This document shows, one piece after another, positions 16,616 through 25,080 of a stretch of 64,000 nucleotides of DNA. Origin of the DNA: Anaerozeibacter sp031551775 (GTDB taxonomy: Bacteria; Bacillota; Clostridia; Christensenellales; Aristaeellaceae). The stretch's first letter is position 1; the number at the start of each line of letters is the position of its first letter. The notes under the pieces were generated by a model. The model did no database searches, was not told the origin of the DNA, and saw nothing but the letters and a program-made list of their open reading frames with translations. Location: the NCBI GenBank assembly GCA_031551775.1, contig JAVBND010000022.1, positions 1 to 64,000 on the forward strand, written 5' to 3'. The position numbers and the translations under genes are program-made.

Positions 16616-17575
16616 CTAACCTCCAATGCCCGACATGCCGCCCAGCTTATGCGCGCCCTCAAACGCGTGGCACGCGGGTTTTGACCAAACCGCGCGCTCA
16701 ATCGCCAAAGCAATTTCCTGATCGTTCGCGCCCGAATGTAAGAGGTCCGCCAGGTCAAGGCCGTCCTCTTGCCCCAGGCACAGCTTGAGGTAGCCGGTGC
16801 TCGTCAACCTGAGGCGGTTGCAATCGGCGCAGAACTTATGGCTCAACGCGTTGATGAATCCGATTCGCCCCAAAAGACGCGCGCTCGCGTAGTAACGCGC
16901 CGGGCCTGCGCCATCAGCGCCTTTGTCTTCCTCAAGGTCCGCATAGCGCTCCCGCACGCGCCCGAGCACCTCCTCCCCGGGCACGCCGCGAAGCGCGGCG
17001 CCCGGTCCCATGGGCATGAGTTCGATAAAGCGTACATCAATAGGATACTTCTCAGCAAGCCCCGCAAGCGCTTGAACGCCGCCATCGTTGATGCCCCGGA
17101 TGGGCACGCAGTTGACCTTGGCCGCAATCCCGGCATCCATCATGGCGTAAAGCGCCGACAGCACCGTTTGAAGTTCATCCCTGCCCGTCAAAGCGCGGTA
17201 TACCGCCCGGTCGAGCGTATCAAGGCTCAAGTTGATTCCATCGATCGGGAGCGCCCGAAGATCCCCAATAAAGGCCATAAGCTCCACACCGTTGGTGGTC
17301 ACGGTCAATCGCTCGACGCCCCTGACGCGCCGAAGACGCTTTATCAGGTCCATCGCCCCCTTGCGCGCAAAAGGCTCCCCGCCGGTCACGCGCACGCAAG
17401 AGACGCCGAGCGCGGAAAAGATATGCACCAGGCGCTCGATCTCCTCGAACCTGAGGATGTTCTCATGCGCAACCGCCTTGACCCCGCGCGGCATGCAATA
17501 GCGGCACCTGAGGTTGCACCGGTCGGTGATCGACACGCGCAGGTAGTCGATTTTTCGCCCCATGGCGTCGATCAT
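16616..17575 (-). CDS. moaA: GTP 3',8-cyclase MoaA
   Basis: This 319-aa radical-SAM enzyme has the N-terminal CX3CX2C cluster in DRCNLRCRYCMP, the SAM site RVTGGEPFARKG, and a C-terminal 4Fe-4S cluster in CADCNRLRLTSTGYLKLC. The C-terminal Gly-Gly (MSGIGG) needed for activity is present. It converts GTP to the 3',8-cyclo intermediate, the first step of molybdopterin synthesis. The start at 17575 overlaps the moaC stop and has AAGGGCGG 5 bases upstream. ATG 17563 is an alternative. Confidence 0.95.
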   Translation of the reverse strand: MIDAMGRKIDYLRVSITDRCNLRCRYCMPRGVKAVAHENILRFEEIERLVHIFSALGVSCVRVTGGEPFARKGAMDLIKRLRRVRGVERLTVTTNGVELMAFIGDLRALPIDGINLSLDTLDRAVYRALTGRDELQTVLSALYAMMDAGIAAKVNCVPIRGINDGGVQALAGLAEKYPIDVRFIELMPMGPGAALRGVPGEEVLGRVRERYADLEEDKGADGAGPARYYASARLLGRIGFINALSHKFCADCNRLRLTSTGYLKLCLGQEDGLDLADLLHSGANDQEIALAIERAVWSKPACHAFEGAHKLGGMSGIGG

Positions 17576-18063
17576 TGTATCCGCCCTTCTCCCCTAAGAA
17601 ATGTGCCGCTCCTGCCGCCGGCCTTGGACAGAAGGCAAATGCCGCCGATGACCATGTCCTTTTGAAGCGCCTTGGCCATGTCGTATAGCGTCAGAAGCGC
17701 TACGGCGACCCCCGTCAGCGCCTCCATCTCAACGCCGGTCTTGCCTTCACAGGCGACGGCGCAGCGCGCCTCAATCGAAGTCTCTTCATCAAGCCATTCA
17801 AAGTCCACCGAAGCCTTGGTCATCATCAGCGGGTGGCACAGCGGAATCAATTCACCGGTCCTCTTCGCCGCCATGATGCCCGCAATGCGCGCCGCGCCCA
17901 GCACGTCGCCCTTGGGCGCGCCGCCGCCGCGCAGCACATCATAGACCTCCCGCGACATCGAAATCACTCCGCGCGCAACGGCCGCGCGGTTGGTTTTTGC
18001 CTTGTTTCCAACATCCACCATCACGGCCTCGCCGCGCTCGTTCAAATGGGACAAGCCGTCCAT
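17572..18063 (-). CDS. moaC: Cyclic pyranopterin monophosphate synthase MoaC
   Basis: This 163-aa protein has the usual family length. Motifs: MVDVGNKAKTNRAA, AARIAGIMAAKRTGELIPLCHPL and TGVEMEALTGVAVALLTLYDM. It acts after MoaA to make cPMP. The start at 18063 (MDGLSHLNERGEA) follows AAAGGGCG and lies 4 bp after the MoeA-like gene. A frame reaching 18156 is rejected because it would overlap that gene. No moaD or moaE is in the window, so molybdopterin synthase must be encoded elsewhere. Confidence 0.95.
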   Translation of the reverse strand: MDGLSHLNERGEAVMVDVGNKAKTNRAAVARGVISMSREVYDVLRGGGAPKGDVLGAARIAGIMAAKRTGELIPLCHPLMMTKASVDFEWLDEETSIEARCAVACEGKTGVEMEALTGVAVALLTLYDMAKALQKDMVIGGICLLSKAGGRSGTFLRGEGRIQ

Positions 18064-18067
18064 GCTT

Positions 18068-19090
18068 CTACACGCCCTTTCCAAACCCGCAATTGGGGAA
18101 AACACATACCTCGCACGAAAGACACAGCCCGCCATGACCGAGGGCTGCCAATTCACTTGCCGTTACGCGCCGCCCGGCCAGGAGCCTCGGCAGCACCAGG
18201 TCGAATATCGTGCGCTTTGCGTACATCACGCAGCCGGGCAGGCCGACGACCGGCACGCCCTGTAAGTACCCCAGCATGAACATCGCGCCGGGCAGGACGG
18301 GCGCGCCGTAGCTGACAATGTCGCACCCGGTGTTCTTGATCGCAAGCGGCGTCCGGTCGTCCGGGTCAACGCTCATCCCGCCGGTCACCATGACAAGCTC
18401 CATGCCCTCCTTAACCATTTGCCCGATCGCGCGGGTGATCGCTTCCGGTTCGTCGGGCAGCGTTTCGCGCAGGGCGACGCATGAGCCGTACGCTTGAAGC
18501 TTCTTTTCGAGCACCGGCGTAAAGGCGTCCCGTATGCGCCCGCTGAAAACCTCGCTCCCGGTCGTCACAACGCCCGCGCGCAGCTTTCGAAAAGGCGTGA
18601 GCGCGATAAGCGGTTTGCCGCCCGCCGCCTGCCGCGCGCGGGCAAGCTTATCTTCTTCAATCACCAAGGGGATCACGCGCGTGCCCGCGAGCTTGTCTCC
18701 CGCCGCGACCGGCGTCATGGTGCCCCGCGTCGCAACCATCACTTCGCCCAGTGAATTGACCGCGCGCAAGCGCCGGGTGTCCACCTCAAGCAAGCCGTCC
18801 GCTTCGGCGTAGACGTCAATCTTGCCCTCGCGCGGACCTTCGGGGCGCATGTGGTCTCCCGCCGTCATCCCGTATAGCACCCATGCCGCATCGTCCTCGT
18901 GCACCATCCCGCGCTTCATCTCAAACACGTACAAATGCGCCTTGCCGATGTCGAGCAAGGGCTCAATGTCTTCCTCGCGCACGACATGCCCCTTTTTAAA
19001 GGCGACGCCCTTGAACTCGCCCGGCACAATGCGCGTGATATCGTGCATAAGCACGTGCCCGACGGCGTCCTGGGTTTTGATCAGCTTCAT
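18068..19090 (-). CDS. MoeA-like molybdopterin-binding protein with Cys-rich tail
   Basis: The protein is 340 aa. The central MoCF-biosynthesis domain (about 170-310) shows GVVTTGSEVFSGRI, VMVTGGMSVDPDDRTP and GVPVVGLPGCVMY. This family acts in Mo insertion or as a cofactor carrier. It is shorter than classical MoeA (about 400 aa). The C-terminus carries a cysteine cluster (LCLSCEVCVFPNCGFG), which could bind a metal or Fe-S centre. The start overlaps the ModE-like gene (ATGA). Its place among the mod and moa genes supports a role in cofactor delivery to a Mo hydroxylase. Confidence 0.85.
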   Translation of the reverse strand: MKLIKTQDAVGHVLMHDITRIVPGEFKGVAFKKGHVVREEDIEPLLDIGKAHLYVFEMKRGMVHEDDAAWVLYGMTAGDHMRPEGPREGKIDVYAEADGLLEVDTRRLRAVNSLGEVMVATRGTMTPVAAGDKLAGTRVIPLVIEEDKLARARQAAGGKPLIALTPFRKLRAGVVTTGSEVFSGRIRDAFTPVLEKKLQAYGSCVALRETLPDEPEAITRAIGQMVKEGMELVMVTGGMSVDPDDRTPLAIKNTGCDIVSYGAPVLPGAMFMLGYLQGVPVVGLPGCVMYAKRTIFDLVLPRLLAGRRVTASELAALGHGGLCLSCEVCVFPNCGFGKGV

Positions 19091-19434
19091 TTTCCCGCCT
19101 CCTCGCGGAAGTGCTTCATAAATATTTCATGAACCGCGCGATCGCATTCTGCGGCGTAAGCTGTGTATCGCTCAACGAGGCGCCTGCCCGAAGAAGTCAA
19201 GTTCGCCGCGCCGCCCTTTTTCCCGCCCTGCTGGCGCGACACTGCTTCAAAGCCCGCCTGCGCCTCAAGGTCGTGGATCAGCCGCCACGCCTTTGAATAC
19301 GATAGGCCCATCTTTTCGCTGGCTTTGGAGACGCTCCCGGTCTCATCGATCAGCGTCATGAGCTCCACGCAGCCGGGACCAAAAAAAGGGCTTTCACCGG
19401 CGATTCTGAACTTGGTTACCGGACGCCATGGCAT
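19087..19434 (-). CDS. ModE-type winged-helix regulator (DNA-binding domain only)
   Basis: This 115-aa protein matches the LysR/ModE N-terminal HTH (MTLIDETGSVSKASEKMGLSYSKAWRLI, then a wing with GGKKGGAANLTSSGRRLVERY). It lacks the TOBE/Mop molybdate-binding domains of full ModE, so how it would sense molybdate is open. It may bind a small ligand weakly or act constitutively. The start at 19434 was selected because GGAGG is 7 bases upstream, while the ATG at 19440 is one base from the SD. It lies inside the operon it may control. Confidence 0.8.
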   Translation of the reverse strand: MPWRPVTKFRIAGESPFFGPGCVELMTLIDETGSVSKASEKMGLSYSKAWRLIHDLEAQAGFEAVSRQQGGKKGGAANLTSSGRRLVERYTAYAAECDRAVHEIFMKHFREEAGK

Positions 19435-19445
19435 GTGCATTCCTC

Positions 19446-20456
19446 CTACCTAAGCGGCATAACGTTTCGTGGCGATACCCACAACGCGCGCGGAATCGCT
19501 TTCCCCTGCGACCTGTCCGATTTCCACCAGATCGCCTCTTTCCCGCCCGTGTCCACCAATGTGTCAAATGCAAACGGCGTCTCGTAACGGTCAATGACGC
19601 GCATTGGGATGCTTGGGCAACCCTCCCGCGCCGGTTCAAAGTCATGTGCGCGAACGCCTACGTGCGTTGATCCGTCGGGCAGTCCGCGCTCGCTTTGAAG
19701 CTCGATGCCCCAATCGACGCAGTATACGCGCCCCGGTCCGATCAACCGCGCGCGGGAGATGTTCTTGCAGCCGGTCAGGCGCGCGGCCGCTATGCGCCCC
19801 GGATCGCGAAACAGCGCCTTGGTCTCCCCTTCGGCAATGACCGATCCCCCGTCCATCACCGCCAAACGCGTTGACAGCTTGAACACCTCGTCGCGGTTGT
19901 GCGTCACCAGTATAGCGGGACCGGCAAAACTGCGCAAGATGCCCATGACTTCAAGCTGCATTTTTTCCCTGAGATGTTCGTCCAACGCCGAAAACGGCTC
20001 GTCCAGGAGCAAGGCGCGGGGCCGCGCCGCCAGGCACCGCGCCAACGCCGCGCGCTGCTGCTGACCGCCAGAAAGCTGACCCGGGTAACGCGCCAAGAGG
20101 CTTCCCATCTCAAGTCCGTCAAGCAGCGCCATTGCCGCCTTTTCAGTCGCGCCGCGCGCGCACAGCACGTTTTGAAGGACCGTCATATGGGGAAAGAGCG
20201 CGTAATTCTGAAACAGGTAGCCGATGCCCCGCCTTTGCGGCGGGAGCGAGAGACGCGCGCGCGAATCGTACAGCGCGCGGCCGTCGAGCGCTACGCTGCC
20301 CGCGTCCGGTTTCATAAGACCCGCCGCGGCCTTGAGCGTCATGCTCTTGCCCGCGCCCGACGCGCCCAGCACGCCGGTCACGCCGCTTTCGGCAACAAGC
20401 TGAACGTCCAACTGAAATCCATTGTATTTCTTTTTAACGTCAATCGCCAGGCTCAT
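19446..20456 (-). CDS. modC: Molybdate ABC transporter ATP-binding protein ModC
   Basis: This 336-aa ABC ATPase has Walker A GASGAGKS, a Q-loop in GYLFQNYALFPHM, signature LSGGQQQRAALAR, Walker B ALLLDEPFSALD and switch His in ILVTHNRDEV. The C-terminal 110 residues (VGVRAHDFEPA) form the regulatory extension typical of ModC/CysA-type ATPases. The stop is 12 bp before the ModE-like gene. The start overlaps modB by 4 bp. It powers molybdate or tungstate uptake with ModB and ModA. Confidence 0.92.
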   Translation of the reverse strand: MSLAIDVKKKYNGFQLDVQLVAESGVTGVLGASGAGKSMTLKAAAGLMKPDAGSVALDGRALYDSRARLSLPPQRRGIGYLFQNYALFPHMTVLQNVLCARGATEKAAMALLDGLEMGSLLARYPGQLSGGQQQRAALARCLAARPRALLLDEPFSALDEHLREKMQLEVMGILRSFAGPAILVTHNRDEVFKLSTRLAVMDGGSVIAEGETKALFRDPGRIAAARLTGCKNISRARLIGPGRVYCVDWGIELQSERGLPDGSTHVGVRAHDFEPAREGCPSIPMRVIDRYETPFAFDTLVDTGGKEAIWWKSDRSQGKAIPRALWVSPRNVMPLR

Positions 20457-21124
20457 GTGCCCACGCCCTTCCCGCGCTCGCCCAAGAGCGATACGCCAAG
20501 CGCGCTGATCAGTGAAAGCGCGATCAGCACCCCCACGTAGCGCGCCGCGCCCTCCATATCGCCCGAAGCGACCGCCGAATAAACCGCGAGCGGCAGCGTG
20601 CGCGTGCGCCCCGCTATATTGCCCGCGAGCATGGCGGTCGCGCCAAACTCGCCCAACCCCCGCGCAAAGGAAAGCGCGCCGCCCGCCAGCACGCCGGGAA
20701 GCGCCCGCGGAAGTTCCACGCGCAGGAAAATTGCCGCCTCGCTCATGCCGATGGTGCGCGCCGCCTCGGAAAGCGTCCCATCGAGCTGATCAAAGGCGCC
20801 GCGCGATGAGCGGTACATCAGCGGAAACGAAACCGCCACCGCCGAAATGACCGTCGCCGCCCAGGTGAAGACCACCTTGACGCCGAGCGTCTCCTGCAAA
20901 AAACGCCCGACGGGGCGGTTTACCCCAAGGATGACGAGCAGCAAAAAACCCGCGACGGTCGGCGGAAGCACCAGCGGCAGCGTCGCCACGGCATCGAGCG
21001 CCCGCCTGACCGTGACGCTCCTGATGCCGTAAACAGTCCGCGCCAGGAAAAGCCCGAGCACAAATGTGATGAGTCCGCTCGCAAGCGCCGTCTTGACCGA
21101 TACGACGATGGGGGAAGCGCTCAC
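20453..21124 (-). CDS. modB: Molybdate ABC transporter permease ModB
   Basis: This permease of about 223 aa has five or six hydrophobic helices and the ModB/CysT-type coupling region (YRSSRGAFDQLDGTLSEAARTIG, then ALPGVLAGGALSFARGLGEFGATAML). The GTG at 21124 overlaps the modA stop (GTGA). A GTG at 21136 is in frame and would lengthen the protein by four residues. Confidence 0.92.
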   Translation of the reverse strand: MSASPIVVSVKTALASGLITFVLGLFLARTVYGIRSVTVRRALDAVATLPLVLPPTVAGFLLLVILGVNRPVGRFLQETLGVKVVFTWAATVISAVAVSFPLMYRSSRGAFDQLDGTLSEAARTIGMSEAAIFLRVELPRALPGVLAGGALSFARGLGEFGATAMLAGNIAGRTRTLPLAVYSAVASGDMEGAARYVGVLIALSLISALGVSLLGERGKGVGT

Positions 21125-21906
21125 GGCTTCGCGCACGGCGTAAAGCCGTAGGCCTCAAAAACCGCCGACGCTTCTTCGCCCTTGAGGAATTCCACAAACG
21201 CCTTGGCCATTTCCGGCTCGCCCGATCCCTTGAGCACGCCCACCGGGTAGATCACGGGGCTCTTGAGGCTGCCCTCGGGAGAGACGCAAAGCACCTTCAC
21301 GCGCTGATCGTTCTTCGCGTCGGTCAGATATACAATGCCCACTTCGCAGCTGCCCTCGCCCACCCAATTGAGCACCTCGGTCACGCTCATGCCCAGACTC
21401 GCTTTTGAGAGCACTTCATCATAAATGCCCAGGTACGTAAGCGCCTCCCGTGCGTACTGCCCCGCGGGCACGCTCGCCGGATCGCCAATGGCGATCACGG
21501 AGGCGCGGGTCAGGTCGTAAAAGCGCGCAATGTCGATCGCGGAACCGACCGGCGCGATGGCCACCAATTTGTTCTCAAGCAGCGGCTCAACCGAAGACGC
21601 GTCGATGATCGCCTGATCCGCCAGCGCGTTCATCTGCTTATGCGCCGCCGAGACGAACACGTCGGCCGCGAGCCCTTCCTCCATCTGGGTCTGAAGCCGC
21701 CCGGACGCGTCATACACGCCCTCAATCACGAGGCCGGGATTCGTCGCCTCGAACATGGGGATCAGCTCGTTGACAAACACCTTCTCAAGGCTGGCCGCGA
21801 GCGCGAGCGTCAGCTTGGTCTCCTCCGCTCTCGCAAGGGGAACCGCCAACACCGGCAACAGCAGCGCCATGACCACCAGCACTTTGCCCGTCCTGCGCGC
21901 AAACAT
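21121..21906 (-). CDS. modA: Molybdate-binding protein ModA
   Basis: This 261-aa periplasmic-type binding protein has a signal peptide (1-27, PLARAEE). The ModA pattern is visible (LTLALAASLEKVF, GVYDASGRLQTQMEEGLAADVFVSA, SVEPLLENKLVAIAP, VGIVYLTDAK). No lipobox Cys is seen, unusual for a Bacillota binding protein, so anchoring is unclear. It is the first gene of the eight-gene mod-moa operon, behind a consensus promoter. I see no canonical ModE box upstream. Confidence 0.92.
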   Translation of the reverse strand: MFARRTGKVLVVMALLLPVLAVPLARAEETKLTLALAASLEKVFVNELIPMFEATNPGLVIEGVYDASGRLQTQMEEGLAADVFVSAAHKQMNALADQAIIDASSVEPLLENKLVAIAPVGSAIDIARFYDLTRASVIAIGDPASVPAGQYAREALTYLGIYDEVLSKASLGMSVTEVLNWVGEGSCEVGIVYLTDAKNDQRVKVLCVSPEGSLKSPVIYPVGVLKGSGEPEMAKAFVEFLKGEEASAVFEAYGFTPCAKP

Positions 21907-21956
21907 CTATTTTCCCTCTCCATCGAATGTTTTTTAAATAATATTCGTTCACGCCT

Positions 21957-21985
21957 ATTGTATCCGCTTCCGCCGCGTTTGTCAA
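21957..21985 (-). promoter_or_regulatory. Promoter of the mod-moa operon
   Basis: Minus strand: TTGACA (21980-21985), 17-base spacer, TACAAT (21957-21962). Its -35 is only 11 bp from the -35 of the divergent selenium operon, so one bound protein could affect both. Confidence 0.78.
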
Positions 21986-21996
21986 CAGGAGGCTCG

Positions 21997-22025
21997 TTGA
22001 CAGCGACCAATCGACGCGGTACAAT
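21997..22025 (+). promoter_or_regulatory. Promoter of the selenium/xdhC operon
   Basis: Plus strand: TTGACA (21997-22002), 17-base spacer, TACAAT (22020-22025). The transcript would begin near 22032, about 26 bases before the first start codon. It is back to back with the mod promoter. Confidence 0.78.
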
Positions 22026-22057
22026 GGTACCCAAACGGGCGGGGAGGGCGGCGCGCC

Positions 22058-23182
22058 ATGATTTATTTTGACAATGCGGCAGGCACGCTGCCCAAGCCCG
22101 AAATCGTCATACAAGCGATGGATGAAGCGCTTCAATCGATTGGAAACCCGGGCCGCTCCTCGCATGATTTCGCGATGGACGCCGCGCGCGCGGTGCTGAA
22201 GGCGCGCGAAGCGGTATCGGCGTTGGTGGGGCTTGAAGATCCGCTGCGCGTGGCGTTCACAAGCTCCTTTACCGAGGCGATGTCGCTGGCGATCGCCGCC
22301 TTCATCAAGCCGGGCGACCGTGTGGCGGTGGACGAGCAGGCGCACAATTCGGTATTGCGCCCGCTATACCTGCGCGGCGCCTTGGTGGATGCCCTGCCCT
22401 GCGATGCGCTGGGGCGCGCCGCGCCCGATGCCATCGATCAAATCAAGCCCGGAACCCGCGCGGTCTTCCTGACGCACGGCTCAAACGTCACCGGCAATCT
22501 ATCGGACGCGCGCGAGGTTTACGAGCACGTTCGCAAGCGTGGCGTCTTGCTGTTTCTCGATGCCGCGCAGACGCTGGGCGAAGCGGATGTGACGACGGAC
22601 ATGGCCGACGTCATCTGCTTTACCGGCCACAAGGCGCTCTTTGGCCCCCAAGGCACCGGCGGGCTGATCCTGCGGCACGGCCTTGAGGCGCGCGTCGTCA
22701 AAACCGGCGGCACAGGCACCCATACGTACGAGCCCCTTCAAAGCGCGGGGATGCCGGACGCGTTTGAAGCGGGCACGCCCAATGCGCAGGGACTTTGCGC
22801 GCTCACAGCCGGAATTCGTTTCATTGCGCAAACGGGACTTAAGCAGGTATCCAGGCACAACCAGTCGCTCATTGCGCGTCTGTACCAAGGGCTGCGCGAA
22901 ATCCCGGGCCTCACCGTATACGGCGATTTTGATCAAGCGCCGCGGCTGCCGGTTCTCTCTTTCTTGATTGACGGGATGGACAGCGCGGAGGTCACGCTTG
23001 CGTTATGGGAGGGCTTTTCCATCGCCAGCCGGGCGGGGGGACATTGCGCGCCGCTGCTTCACAAGCGGCTGGGCACGGACAGAACCGGGCTTACGCGCCT
23101 GTCGTTGTCGCTTAAGAATACCGAAGAGGAAGTCGATGCGTGCATCCGGGCGGTATCACGGATCGCCCGGGACGGGGGGTAG
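22058..23182 (+). CDS. Class V aminotransferase, cysteine desulfurase/selenocysteine lyase-like
   Basis: This 374-aa PLP enzyme shows YFDNAAGTLPKP at the N-terminus, a His before the PLP site (VDEQAHNS), FLDAAQTLGE, the PLP-binding Lys in CFTGHKALFGPQG and a probable catalytic Cys in SRAGGHCAPLLH. The family releases S or Se from cysteine or selenocysteine. As first gene of the selD operon it most likely delivers Se (or S) for selenophosphate or the hydroxylase cofactor; that substrate is inference. A GGGGAGGGCGG tract provides the SD. Confidence 0.85.
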   Translation: MIYFDNAAGTLPKPEIVIQAMDEALQSIGNPGRSSHDFAMDAARAVLKAREAVSALVGLEDPLRVAFTSSFTEAMSLAIAAFIKPGDRVAVDEQAHNSVLRPLYLRGALVDALPCDALGRAAPDAIDQIKPGTRAVFLTHGSNVTGNLSDAREVYEHVRKRGVLLFLDAAQTLGEADVTTDMADVICFTGHKALFGPQGTGGLILRHGLEARVVKTGGTGTHTYEPLQSAGMPDAFEAGTPNAQGLCALTAGIRFIAQTGLKQVSRHNQSLIARLYQGLREIPGLTVYGDFDQAPRLPVLSFLIDGMDSAEVTLALWEGFSIASRAGGHCAPLLHKRLGTDRTGLTRLSLSLKNTEEEVDACIRAVSRIARDGG

Positions 23183-23187
23183 CGGAT

Positions 23188-23460
23188 ATGGAAGAAATTT
23201 TGCTGACCTTCGAAGGCGCGAGCGTCGCCGCGCGCGCCGAACGGTTGCTGCTGGGCGCCGGGTTTTCCGTGCGGGTCATGCCGGTTCCGGGCGCGATCCG
23301 CGCCGGTTGCGGCATCGCGCTCAGGCTGCCGCCAGACGAATCCGAAGCAGCGCTGGGGCTGCTTGACGCACTTGAGATCAAGCATGAAGGCCGCTACCTT
23401 CGAAAAATCGAAGGGGCGAAAAGCCGCTACATCGGCCTTGGGGAGGCGCGCGATGCATGA
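23188..23460 (+). CDS. DUF3343 protein
   Basis: This 90-aa protein shows the DUF3343 features: ILLTFEGASVAARAERLLL, then VMPVPGAIRAGCGIALRL with the conserved proline and cysteine. The family has no proven activity but recurs beside selD, yedF and Mo-hydroxylase accessory genes. The start at 23188 follows a G-rich SD 5 bp after the aminotransferase. It overlaps selD by 8 bp. Confidence 0.82.
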   Translation: MEEILLTFEGASVAARAERLLLGAGFSVRVMPVPGAIRAGCGIALRLPPDESEAALGLLDALEIKHEGRYLRKIEGAKSRYIGLGEARDA

Positions 23461-24496
23461 CAAACTGACGCTCAGCGGTTGCACAAGCGGTGGCTGCGGG
23501 GCAAAAATCGGGCCGGGCGAGCTTCAAAAGCTGCTCGCCCCCATCAAAAACCAGATAAATCCGAACCTGCTCGTGGGCTTTGACGCGGGCGACGACGCCG
23601 CCGTGTACGCGCTGGGCGACGGCCGGGCGCTGGTGTCTACGCTTGATTTCTTCCCGCCGATGGTGGACGATCCTTACCTCTTCGGCCAGATCGCCGCCGC
23701 CAACGCCCTGAGCGACGTATACGCCATGGGCGCGGATCCCATGATGGCGCTCAACCTGGTCTGCTTTCCCGAATCCGGCGACAAGGCCCTGCTGGGCGAA
23801 ATCCTGCGCGGCGGCGCGGACAAAGTCCGGGAAGCGGGCGCGGTCATCGCGGGCGGGCATTCGATCTACGACCGCGAGGTCAAGTACGGCCTTTCGGTGA
23901 CTGGGATCGTCGAAGTCAGCCGCCTTACGCGAAACGATACCCCGCGCGCGGGCGACCGCATCATCCTAACCAAGGCGCTGGGCGCCGGCATCATACTGGC
24001 CGCCAAGCGCATGGACATGGCGAGCGTCGAATCATATAAAAAAACGACAGCCTCCATGGCGCGCCTCAACCTGGACGCCGCGCACGCCGCCCGGCGCTGC
24101 CGCGTGAGTGCGGCGACCGACGTGACCGGCTTCGGGCTGCTCGCGCACGCGGCCGAGATGGCCGGCGAAAACGCAACCGTCGCCATTTGTCCAAGCGCCC
24201 TGCCCGCACTGCCGGGCGCGCTTGACTTGGCGGATCAGTTTCTCTTAACCGCGGCGGGCCAGCGCAACCGCAACCACATGGCGGACCGGCTGGACCTCAC
24301 CGGCATCCCGTTTGCTCTTCAGGAATTGATGTTTGACCCACAAACCTCGGGCGGACTCATGATCGCGGTCCATCCGGACGACGCCGACGCCTTGCTGAAT
24401 GATCTCGCCAAAACCGACCCCGCCGCCCGGCTGATTGGCCGGGTCGAGGCGCGCGGGGCATTGCCCATCAAGTTTATCGAGGAGGCGGTACTGTGA
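23453..24496 (+). CDS. selD: Selenide, water dikinase SelD
   Basis: This 347-aa protein makes selenophosphate from selenide and ATP. The active-site motif near the N-terminus reads SGGCGAKI, so the catalytic residue is an ordinary Cys (TGC codon), not selenocysteine. Other motifs: FDAGDDAAVYAL, TLDFFPPMVDDPYLFGQIAAANALSDVYAMGA, ATDVTGFGLLAHA and FDPQTSGGL. The start at 23453 sits inside the end of the DUF3343 gene. No selA, selB or selC is in the window, which fits use of selenophosphate for a labile Se cofactor rather than, or in addition to, Sec. Confidence 0.95.
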   Translation: MHDKLTLSGCTSGGCGAKIGPGELQKLLAPIKNQINPNLLVGFDAGDDAAVYALGDGRALVSTLDFFPPMVDDPYLFGQIAAANALSDVYAMGADPMMALNLVCFPESGDKALLGEILRGGADKVREAGAVIAGGHSIYDREVKYGLSVTGIVEVSRLTRNDTPRAGDRIILTKALGAGIILAAKRMDMASVESYKKTTASMARLNLDAAHAARRCRVSAATDVTGFGLLAHAAEMAGENATVAICPSALPALPGALDLADQFLLTAAGQRNRNHMADRLDLTGIPFALQELMFDPQTSGGLMIAVHPDDADALLNDLAKTDPAARLIGRVEARGALPIKFIEEAVL

Positions 24497-25080
24497 GAGA
24501 GCTTGACATGCTGGGCCAGCCTTGCCCCATCCCGGTCGTCAACGCCAAGCGCGCGCTTGAAGAAACCAACCGGGTGCGCGTGCTGGTGGACAACGAGATC
24601 GCGGTTGAGAACCTTCAAAAAATGGCTTTTCAACTGGGTTATCGGTTTTCATCTGAGGCGCTCGGGGAAAAGAAGTTCCTGGCCTATATCGCGCGGACAG
24701 GCGAAGCAAAAGCGGAGTTCCCGGAACCGATTGCCGTTGAGGCCGACGGCGCAACCGTACTCATCGCGCGCGAAACGATGGGCGCGGGCGCGGAAGAACT
24801 GGGCACGCTCCTGATCAAGGGATTTATCTTTGCCCTGACCGAGCTTGACCCCCCGCCGCGCGCGGTGATCTTCTTAAACGGCGGCGCGCGCCTGACCAGC
24901 GAAGGCGCGAACACCGTCCGGGACATCGCGGCGCTTGAGAAAAAGGGCACGCGCATTTACACCTGCGGCACCTGTCTGAATTACTACGGCATCAAGGACC
25001 GCTTGGCCGTAGGCGAAGTCACCGACATGATGAACATCGCGCGGATGCTCAATGACGCCCGCAAGGTGATCTCTCTATGA
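24493..25080 (+). CDS. yedF: Selenium metabolism protein YedF (TusA-like plus DsrE-like)
   Basis: This 195-aa protein has an N-terminal TusA/SirA-like domain (1-70) with the persulfide-type Cys in MLGQPCPIPVVNAK. The C-terminal DsrE-like domain (about 85-195) has a second Cys pair in IYTCGTCLNYYG. The GTG start overlaps the selD stop. Known YedF proteins co-occur with selD and are thought to carry Se or S. The order selD-yedF-yqeC-yqeB-xdhC is the accessory set described for selenium-dependent molybdenum hydroxylases. Confidence 0.9.
   Translation: MRELDMLGQPCPIPVVNAKRALEETNRVRVLVDNEIAVENLQKMAFQLGYRFSSEALGEKKFLAYIARTGEAKAEFPEPIAVEADGATVLIARETMGAGAEELGTLLIKGFIFALTELDPPPRAVIFLNGGARLTSEGANTVRDIAALEKKGTRIYTCGTCLNYYGIKDRLAVGEVTDMMNIARMLNDARKVISL

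Noticed and set aside
21907..22057. ModE operator (ATCGNTATATA-type palindrome) near modA
   Set aside because: No such palindrome is visible; only the two promoters are seen.
23453..23520. Possible selenocysteine codon in SelD
   Set aside because: The active-site codon in SGGCGAKI is TGC (Cys), not TGA, so no SECIS element is needed.
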